Shown: in pieces, positions 1 through 4,417 of the stretch
How positions within the stretch are numbered: position 1 is the first letter of the stretch
Layout: the number at the start of each line of letters is the position of its first letter
Notes under the pieces: model-generated
Told to the model about the DNA's origin: nothing
Databases searched by the model: none
Seen by the model: the letters and a program-made list of their open reading frames with translations, nothing else
Source: Sedimentisphaerales bacterium
Lineage (GTDB): Bacteria > Planctomycetota > Phycisphaerae > Sedimentisphaerales > SM23-30
DNA: 5,704 nucleotides
Reading direction: 5' to 3'
NCBI GenBank assembly: GCA_030640865.1
Contig: DAOWIP010000252.1
Location: 1-5,704 of the forward strand
Program-made: the position numbers and the translations under genes

Positions 1-885
1 AAAAGGCAGGACTATCGGCAGCTCCGGCGAGACAGCCACTTCCAGTTCCTTATCGAGCAATCGCAGTAAACGCTGATAGGTCTGTAAGGTCGGATGGAAC
101 AAGTCCGCCGGGTCCAGCCGCCCCGGTTCATTCGGACAGTCGATGGCAATCCGGGTTTGGCTGCTGTGTGGATCGAGACACAGGCTGATTTCGGTGTGTT
201 CCGCGAAATGAATCATACCCGATAGAATGTGGTATTGTTGCGGAGTAAAGCCTGCGAAGCCATCCACCCATAGATAGGCTCTGTGCAAAAAACTCACCTG
301 CCCACAGCGGCTCGCGGCCAGATCGAGAAAATCATCGGGGTCGAGAAATCTATCTTTGATGTAATCCTGATACGACTTGTAGATTAATGTCAGGTCGGTG
401 AGCTTGTCGGTTAGCGGCTTCAGGGAGGGATCGTCCGTCTGCGATAATTGCTCATATTCCAGATGAAGCTGTTCGGGCTTATGTCGATATTGGCGTAGCT
501 CGCTTATTGTGGCACTGAGTTGCTTTACAAAACCGCTTCGGTCCGTTACCCGCTGGAAGGTCGTGATTTGTCCCTGCAACTGCTGTAGAAGTCGGCGGAT
601 AACCATCTGTTTGCCGAACTCACTTAGTAACGGCAGTTGCGGCGCTCCGGTCTCCCACAGAATTCGCCGGGCCAAACGGTCGAAGCTCAGGACATTCACC
701 CGGTTATAGCCGCCCAGCCGCCCATCGGTTAGCAGCGCCTGTTCCATTTGAAACGTAGCCTGCTCCGGTACCAGCAGAATCAGCGGACAGCCCTGCGAAG
801 AACGCGCCAGTTCCGCCTTTATCGCCTCAAGGCAATAATGCGTCTTACCGCTGCCGCTTCGGCCAAGTATAAACTGTACCGTCAT
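1..885 (-). CDS. addB: ATP-dependent helicase/nuclease subunit B (AddB), N-terminal part
   Basis: Translating the minus strand from an ATG at 885 gives 295 codons that stay open to the left edge, so the gene is cut by the window. Near the N-terminus there is a Walker A P-loop, GRSGSGKT, at residues 8-15. It is followed by LVPEQATFQMEQALL at 38-52, NVLSFDRLARRIL at 64-76 and WVDGFAGFTPQQ at 206-217. This order and wording match the N-terminal half of AddB/RexB proteins, which are usually over 1,000 residues long. AddB works with AddA in the cytoplasm to unwind and resect double-strand breaks and to respond to Chi, feeding RecA. Its C-terminal nuclease domain and Fe-S cysteines would lie beyond the window, and addA is expected nearby on the left (inference). 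There is no strong Shine-Dalgarno sequence, only AAGATGG shortly upstream. The gene is divergent from the membrane-protein genes. Family confidence is high. Confidence 0.93.
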   Translation of the reverse strand, partial: MTVQFILGRSGSGKTHYCLEAIKAELARSSQGCPLILLVPEQATFQMEQALLTDGRLGGYNRVNVLSFDRLARRILWETGAPQLPLLSEFGKQMVIRRLLQQLQGQITTFQRVTDRSGFVKQLSATISELRQYRHKPEQLHLEYEQLSQTDDPSLKPLTDKLTDLTLIYKSYQDYIKDRFLDPDDFLDLAASRCGQVSFLHRAYLWVDGFAGFTPQQYHILSGMIHFAEHTEISLCLDPHSSQTRIAIDCPNEPGRLDPADLFHPTLQTYQRLLRLLDKELEVAVSPELPIVLPF

Positions 886-911
886 AAAATAACCATCTTA
901 ATTTGATTGTG

Positions 912-986
912 TACCCGTTCTATTAAAATTGCCGGTGCAATCAATCCCAAATGGCGGGCATGGCCCGGGCTACGCTTACTGATTTA
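912..986. repeat. Diverged intergenic repeat, copy A (GTAG-footed palindrome)
   Basis: This segment aligns with 1311-1394. Both share a TTCTATTA-type start, ATTGCC, a GCAATCAA(T/C)CCCAAAT core, GCGGGCA and GGGCTACG. Copy A lacks about 10 bases present in copy B in the middle. A small hairpin, CGGGC-ATG-GCCCG, lies at 955-967 and is followed by GGCTAC. On the minus strand it therefore reads GTAG directly before the palindrome, the layout of REP elements. No coding sequence was seen. The element occupies most of the region just upstream of addB. Confidence 0.7.
922..950 (-). promoter_or_regulatory. Possible sigma-70-type promoter for addB
   Basis: On the minus strand, TTGGGA (945-950) is followed after exactly 17 bases by TTTAAT (922-927). 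These match TTGACA at 4 of 6 positions and TATAAT at 5 of 6. The -10 box ends 36 bases upstream of the addB ATG, a normal leader length. The element lies wholly inside repeat copy A, and copy B carries the weaker TTGGGG-17-TCTAAT at the same place, so it may be a chance property of the repeat. There is no experimental support. Confidence 0.3.
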
Positions 987-990
987 TTTA

Positions 991-1060
991 GACGCAGATT
1001 TCGCTGATGACGCAGATGTCTAATATCTTATTTCAGCGTAATCTGCGCAATCAGCGTCAA
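991..1060. repeat. Imperfect inverted repeat, cruciform or hairpin-capable
   Basis: The left arm CGCTGATGACGCAGAT (1002-1017) pairs with the right arm ATCTGCGCAATCAGCG (1041-1056) at 14 of 16 positions, across a 23-base AT-rich loop. The left side also contains a local repeat of ACGCAGAT (992-999 and 1010-1017). Degenerate CGCAGAT/CGCTGAT repeats of this kind are, to my knowledge, common noncoding filler in several bacterial genomes. No T-tract follows, so it is not a clear terminator, and neither flanking gene ends here. Confidence 0.6.
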
Positions 1061-1069
1061 AGCCAAACA

Positions 1070-1170
1070 GCATGGGCTGAAGCCCATCCTACGAGACTTT
1101 CAGAAAACCGCGTGGGGTAAAACCCCACCCTACAAGAAAATCGCGTGGGCCACAGGCCCACCCTACTTAA
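1070..1170. repeat. Three tandem REP-like palindromes, each followed by CCTAC
   Basis: Three hairpins stand in a row with almost identical design. They are ATGGGCT-GA-AGCCCAT (1072-1087), GTGGGGT-AAA-ACCCCAC (1112-1128) and GTGGGCC-ACA-GGCCCAC (1145-1161). Each has a 7-bp stem and a 2-3 base loop, and each is followed at once by CCTAC (1088-1092, 1129-1133, 1162-1166). Read on the minus strand, each starts GTAGG and then forms the stem, which is the GTAG-plus-palindrome arrangement known from REP sequences moved by RAYT transposases. Stem sequences differ by compensating changes, so the hairpin shape appears conserved over the letters. The last 60 bases (1111-1170) recur at 4291-4350. No RAYT gene is present in the window. 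Confidence 0.75.
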
Positions 1171-1202
1171 CTGAACAATCATTTAGCGTCAGGATATTTT
1201 TT

Positions 1203-1297
1203 CAACCCCTATGGGGTTGTAAATCTTTATATCGACTTTACCACGGGTTTCGCTGCGCTACACCCGCGGCTATTATTGTTATGACCCCTCCGGGGTC
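1203..1297. repeat. Cluster of three GC-rich hairpins in AT-rich DNA
   Basis: Hairpin 1 is a perfect CAACCCC-TAT-GGGGTTG (1203-1219). Hairpin 2 has arms CCACGGGT and ACCCGCGG (1241-1248 and 1262-1269), with one A-C mismatch and a 13-base loop. Hairpin 3 is a perfect GACCCC-TCC-GGGGTC (1283-1297). The AT-rich DNA between them holds no convincing reading frame. Hairpins 1 and 3 share the CCCC-3nt-GGGG pattern. It could be a dispersed repeat, a structured leader or a small RNA; the sequence alone does not decide. No poly-T tract directly follows any of the stems. Confidence 0.5.
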
Positions 1298-1310
1298 GAA
1301 TTATGACAAA

Positions 1311-1394
1311 TACCATTCTATTAGAATTGCCGTCGCAATCAACCCCAAATAGCGGGCACAGCCCGCCCTTGTCCGGGCTACGTCTGCTACTTTA
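1311..1394. repeat. Diverged intergenic repeat, copy B (GTAG-footed palindrome)
   Basis: This is the second copy of the element at 912-986, in the same orientation. It contains the better hairpin, GCGGGC-ACA-GCCCGC (1352-1366), followed by a CCTTGTCCGGG linker and then CTAC (1378-1381), so the minus strand again starts with GTAG. The roughly 10-base difference from copy A lies in the linker and the distal stem arm. An open frame of 79 codons on the plus strand runs through it, but that frame is made largely of this repeat and is not considered a gene. Confidence 0.7.
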
Positions 1395-1546
1395 TCAGAA
1401 ACCCACAGTATCTGGCAAATTTTTTCGGGCGTTAATTATGACAAATTGGGGGTTTTGCCGATGTATAGATAGAAATGTATGGCCGGTAACCGGTATGTTT
1501 GGAGTTATCGGAATATCAATGCCACATTTTCATTTGGAATGAGTAT
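1395..1546 (+). other. Probable leader/promoter region of the membrane-protein operon
   Basis: These 152 bases precede the first membrane-protein gene and must hold at least part of its promoter unless transcription starts further left. I found no pair of -35/-10 boxes good enough to name. A perfect 11-bp palindrome, CCGGTAACCGG, at 1483-1493 could be a regulator site but is short. The 13-base string AATTATGACAAAT occurs at 1434-1446 and also at 1299-1311. A ribosome-binding-like GGAATGAG at 1536-1543 precedes the ATG at 1547. Confidence 0.35.
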
Positions 1547-2383
1547 ATGCAGGAAATTCTGGTTAGAATTGAGGGACTCTGTCTCGAATTGCCACCCACA
1601 ACACTACTGATAACAGGCATTATCACGATCCTGGTGGGATTGTTTTTGTGGCTGGGCGGTAATTACTACAGCGGGTTCATAGTAGGGTTTCTGGGCGCCG
1701 CTCTCGGAGCACTCGGCGGAATGGTAGTCAGCCGTCTGATCGGCGTCGCTTATGCCTGGGGCGCCATTATCGGCGCAGCCGCGCTGGGTCTGCTGGCAGT
1801 GTACCTGAAAAATATCGTCATTATCATCCTGGCGGTCTTCATTTTTGCCGTCTCCAGTGGAACCGGATACCTCAGTTACGCCTGGAACCAGGCGACAGTC
1901 ATTGGAGAAAACGCTCAAGAAAGGCTCAAAGTCGTAACGAGTCCGGATGAATCACGCATAATGGAACCCGGAATTTTTGATGGTTTTCGGGACAGGAAAA
2001 TTGATGTCGGCAATACGGAGAAGGCCGGTAGCTTTCTCGAAAGGTTTAAGGTGATAATATCAGACGCGTGGACTGCTACGTCTTCTAATCGCTGGGCACT
2101 TGTATTTTGGGCGTTATTAGGCGGAATTGCCGGTTTGCTTCTGGTCTGGTTCGTTAAAAAAATCGTTATGGCTTTATGTTGCGGTATCGTTGGTTCGACC
2201 GTTACCATCGGCGGCGTGCAAACTCTTCTGATGGTAAAGGGCATAGCTATGATGCAGTCTCTACAGGGTCGGCCGAAGGTTCTGCCGGCAATTTTTATGG
2301 GTATGGTGCTTTTGGGCTGGATGACGCAGGTGTTCCTTGTAACGCACAAGGCCAAAAGAAAAACAATTGTTGTCAAAGAATAA
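1547..2383 (+). CDS. Polytopic membrane protein, TMEM198/DUF4203-like, function unknown
   Basis: The protein has 278 residues from the ATG at 1547, chosen because GGAATGAG lies 3 bases upstream. An in-frame TTG at 1499 would add 16 residues (MELSEYQCHIFIWNEY) that do not look membrane-related. Hydrophobic segments lie at about 17-37, 43-62, 68-86, 89-111, 184-202, 205-227 and 244-265. A hydrophilic stretch of about 70 residues (112-181) separates the two membrane halves, and the tail KAKRKTIVVKE is basic. The two halves look like a duplication: GLLAVYLKNIVIIIL (81-95) aligns with GLLLVWFVKKIVMAL (196-210). The small-residue helix pattern resembles the TMEM198/DUF4203 type, but the match is by eye. 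It is followed 11 bases later by a related membrane gene, so the pair is very probably one operon. No catalytic motif or substrate can be proposed. Confidence 0.8.
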   Translation: MQEILVRIEGLCLELPPTTLLITGIITILVGLFLWLGGNYYSGFIVGFLGAALGALGGMVVSRLIGVAYAWGAIIGAAALGLLAVYLKNIVIIILAVFIFAVSSGTGYLSYAWNQATVIGENAQERLKVVTSPDESRIMEPGIFDGFRDRKIDVGNTEKAGSFLERFKVIISDAWTATSSNRWALVFWALLGGIAGLLLVWFVKKIVMALCCGIVGSTVTIGGVQTLLMVKGIAMMQSLQGRPKVLPAIFMGMVLLGWMTQVFLVTHKAKRKTIVVKE

Positions 2384-2394
2384 AGGGTTGAAAA

Positions 2395-3117
2395 ATGAAT
2401 TTCCTATCGTTTCTCCTCGCTCAGGCCACCGCCCCCGTTGGGCCGGACGGCAATCCAATACTAATTCCCGAACAATCTATACCGTCGTCATTCTTCGGAG
2501 AATTACCGATCAATGACCTATGGCGATGTATTGTCAATGTCAGTTGGATGCAGGCTGTGGTATTTCTGGCCTTCGCCGCGATCTACCTTGTGTATGGCTG
2601 GCGGGTATTCAAGGCATTAGTAGTGATTAACTTCGCGGCCCTGGGCCTGGTGGCGGGTCAGTACATCGGCGGCAGACTCGGCTCACCACTCTGGGGCGGT
2701 ATAATGGGCGTCTTTCTGATGGCCGTAGTTACCTGGCCGTTTATGAAATATTGTGTCTCGATTCTCGGCGCCCTGGCCGGCGCAATTCTGGGCGGAGCAC
2801 TATGGCGGACGGGGATGCTGCCGGACCCGCTTATATGGTGCGGCGCCCTGGCGGGCCTGATTGCCGGCGGATTTCTGGCGTTTTCATCATTCAAATTCTC
2901 CATTATGTTGTTCACATCACTACAAGGCTCGGTTTTTCTGGCGATTGGTGCCTTGGCACTACTGAACGATTATCCCAATTTCGGCGCTCATCTGGCAAAG
3001 GCGGTGTACAGTCATGTCTTTCTCCTGCCGTTACTGGTTATCATCCCGACCATTGTCGGCGTTCTTTTTCAGCAAAAGCTCCTGAAGCAGGAGGAAAACT
3101 GGGCCATCCCGGAATGA
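2395..3117 (+). CDS. Polytopic membrane protein, TMEM198/DUF4203-like, function unknown
   Basis: The protein has 240 residues. AAAGGG (2382-2387), overlapping the stop of the previous gene, gives a good ribosome-binding site 7 bases before the ATG. The N-terminus MNFLSFLLAQATA resembles a short export signal or anchor and is followed by a Pro/Gly-rich linker to about residue 45. Membrane segments lie at about 52-68, 71-92, 99-115, 119-137, 146-163, 168-189 and 207-225. The stretch YGWRVFKALVVINFAALG (67-84) with the following Gly-rich helices resembles the TMEM198 core, where a G-Y/W-R-x-F-K motif precedes glycine-patterned helices (recalled, not searched). It also resembles the upstream protein: LWGGIMG (99-105) aligns with AWGAIIG there. 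The C-terminal QQKLLKQEENWAIPE is soluble. The two products may form a hetero-oligomer (inference). No enzymatic motif was seen. Confidence 0.8.
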   Translation: MNFLSFLLAQATAPVGPDGNPILIPEQSIPSSFFGELPINDLWRCIVNVSWMQAVVFLAFAAIYLVYGWRVFKALVVINFAALGLVAGQYIGGRLGSPLWGGIMGVFLMAVVTWPFMKYCVSILGALAGAILGGALWRTGMLPDPLIWCGALAGLIAGGFLAFSSFKFSIMLFTSLQGSVFLAIGALALLNDYPNFGAHLAKAVYSHVFLLPLLVIIPTIVGVLFQQKLLKQEENWAIPE

Positions 3118-3231
3118 GTGGAGAGTGAAAAGTAGAGGGTAGAGGGTAGAGAGAAAGAAAGAAGATATACGTCAGGCTGGAATCGTATATTTTAATGGTC
3201 GTTCGTTATTTTTGGCGGGGATATCAAGTTA
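3118..3231 (+). other. Intergenic spacer with purine-rich 7-bp tandem repeat
   Basis: The 114 bases between the second membrane gene and the TPR gene begin with a purine-rich strand. Nearly three copies of GTAGAGG stand in tandem at 3132-3151, overlapping an 18-base all-purine run at 3148-3165. An AT-rich patch, TATATTTTAAT (3186-3196), could hold a -10 box, but no matching -35 was found. No hairpin-plus-T terminator separates the genes. The TPR gene may therefore be read through from upstream or have its own weak promoter. Confidence 0.45.
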
Positions 3232-4254
3232 ATGAAATTTGCAATCAAACATATTCTCCATGTTCTTACAATGGCGATTGTGGTTTTATGCCTCGCGGGA
3301 GGTTGCAATACCAATACCGCCACTGTCAACCAGGAATCAGTTGATCATTATGTAGCCGCCCTTGCACTGCATTCGTCCTCATTCGATGATGAAGCAATCC
3401 TGGAATTGCGGCAGGCAGTCGAACTGAACCCGAATTTCGGCCTGGCCCACTCACTATTAGGCAACCTCTATGATCAGAATCAAGACTACGACCAGGCGAT
3501 AACCGCCTACAAACACGCCTGCCTGCTGGACCCCTGGGCCTTCAAGGAACATTTCAACCTCGGCACGATTTATCACAATATCGATCGCTACCCGGAGGCC
3601 GTCGATGTGCTTACGCGGGCCTGTCAGCTACAGCCCGATCACATTATGGCCAACTACAGACTAGCCCTGTGTTATTATGAAACCGGGCAATATGAAAATG
3701 CCGCCGAACTTTGCCGGAAAGTCGTAACTTTACAGCCGGAAAATGAAGAGTTTTACGCCTCTCTCGGAAAGATTTTCAATAAAAAAGGCGATTACCCTCA
3801 GGCCGTTATCTCCTATAAGAAATCGCTGGAATTAAATGAAAACCAGCCATCGGTTATGGGCCGGCTGGCAATTGCATATTTGAACACAGACCAATATGAT
3901 CAGGCACGGCTGATACTGGATAAGGCCGTCGAGGCCGCTTCTGACAATCACGACATCCATATTGCTATGGCTTTTTGCATGCTCAAGCAGAAACAACCGG
4001 ACCTGGCATTGGAACATTACCGCAAAGCCCTCGAACTGAACGAGAATAGCTGCGAAGCCCTTAACGGCATCGGCGTAACATATATGTTACGTTACCTTGA
4101 TGATCGACAGAACAAGGAACACGCGCGCCGGGCCGTCGCAAAATGGCATCGGTCTTTGGAACTCGATCCTCATCAGCCCACGATTCAAAAGCTCCTGCAA
4201 AAATATTCCGAAGAACTACATATCCCGGAACAAACATCTGTTACCGCCCCCTGA
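3232..4254 (+). CDS. TPR-repeat lipoprotein
   Basis: The protein has 340 residues. It starts with basic MKFAIKH, a hydrophobic stretch (8-22) and LAGGC, giving a probable lipidation cysteine at residue 25. This suggests export and anchoring in the outer or inner membrane by a lipid. The -3 residue is Ala rather than the usual Leu two places further along, so the lipobox is acceptable but not ideal. From about residue 35 to 318 there are roughly eight tetratricopeptide repeats at 34-residue spacing, with typical endings such as AVELNPN (62-68), ACLLDPW (96-102), ACQLQPD (130-136), SLELNEN (198-204), ALELNEN (266-272) and SLELDPH (308-314). The eighth repeat has about eight extra residues between its helices (around 287-295). 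TPR arrays are protein-binding scaffolds, and no enzyme domain is attached. The ATG at 3232 is preceded by GGGGA about 10 bases upstream. The preceding membrane proteins are possible partners (inference). Confidence 0.88.
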   Translation: MKFAIKHILHVLTMAIVVLCLAGGCNTNTATVNQESVDHYVAALALHSSSFDDEAILELRQAVELNPNFGLAHSLLGNLYDQNQDYDQAITAYKHACLLDPWAFKEHFNLGTIYHNIDRYPEAVDVLTRACQLQPDHIMANYRLALCYYETGQYENAAELCRKVVTLQPENEEFYASLGKIFNKKGDYPQAVISYKKSLELNENQPSVMGRLAIAYLNTDQYDQARLILDKAVEAASDNHDIHIAMAFCMLKQKQPDLALEHYRKALELNENSCEALNGIGVTYMLRYLDDRQNKEHARRAVAKWHRSLELDPHQPTIQKLLQKYSEELHIPEQTSVTAP

Positions 4255-4290
4255 CCCGACAAGCCACCCCCCTTTTCATACGAGCAAACA

Positions 4291-4350
4291 CATCGGGTAA
4301 TATCCCACCCTACAAAAAGATCGCGTGGGCCACAGGCCCACCCTACTTAA
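4291..4350. repeat. Second copy of the REP-like palindrome pair
   Basis: This segment aligns without gaps to 1111-1170 at a constant offset of 3,180 bases. The last 31 bases (4320-4350) are identical to 1140-1170, and the first part has several substitutions. The intact hairpin GTGGGCC-ACA-GGCCCAC is at 4325-4341, followed by CCTAC. The first unit has decayed: its stem is reduced to a few pairs around CGGGTAATATCCC, while its CCTAC foot (4308-4312) is kept. It lies just after the TPR gene and might damp read-through into priA, but no T-tract follows. Confidence 0.8.
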
Positions 4351-4355
4351 AAATT

Positions 4356-4374
4356 CCCCGATTTTACATCGGGG
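4356..4374. repeat. Hairpin between the TPR gene and priA
   Basis: CCCCGAT (4356-4362) and ATCGGGG (4368-4374) form a perfect 7-bp stem with the loop TTTAC. It begins a few bases after the REP-like repeat and ends 43 bases before the priA start. It lacks the CCTAC foot of the other palindromes and lacks a downstream U-tract, so it could be a separate repeat, a weak terminator of the TPR transcript or part of the priA leader. Confidence 0.45.
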
Positions 4375-4417
4375 GCCGGTCAAATGGTTACTGGACAAAA
4401 CAGGTCAGGCCGTGATA

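Noticed and set aside
1070..1170. CRISPR-like array
   Set aside because: There are only three units, the units are palindromic with different stem sequences, there are no unique spacers of regular length, and no cas genes are near.
1455..1483. Promoter for the membrane-protein operon (TTGCCG with downstream AT-rich boxes)
   Set aside because: At 17-base spacing the -10 candidate TATGGC is poor, and the better TATAGA is only 3 bases away from the -35 candidate, so no reliable promoter could be called.
1483..1493. Perfect 11-bp palindrome CCGGTAACCGG as a regulator binding site
   Set aside because: It is too short and isolated to assign to a regulator; it is noted only in the leader-region entry.
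1303..1542. Plus-strand open frame of 79 codons upstream of the membrane genes
   Set aside because: It runs through repeat copy B, has no clear ribosome-binding site, has low-complexity composition resembling no protein family, and ends just before the real start at 1547.
1604..2376. Two minus-strand open frames opposite the first membrane gene
   Set aside because: They are antisense shadows of a well-supported membrane protein gene, have no domain-like sequence and lack ribosome-binding sites.
4325..4374. Rho-independent terminators after the TPR gene
   Set aside because: The stems are good, but neither is followed by a run of T. The first is an exact copy of a repeat found upstream of a gene at 1145-1161, so it is better called a repeat.
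4097..4415. Two plus-strand open frames overlapping the end of the TPR gene and the repeat
   Set aside because: They are out-of-frame readings of the TPR gene extended into noncoding repeat DNA, and the protein sequences show no family resemblance.
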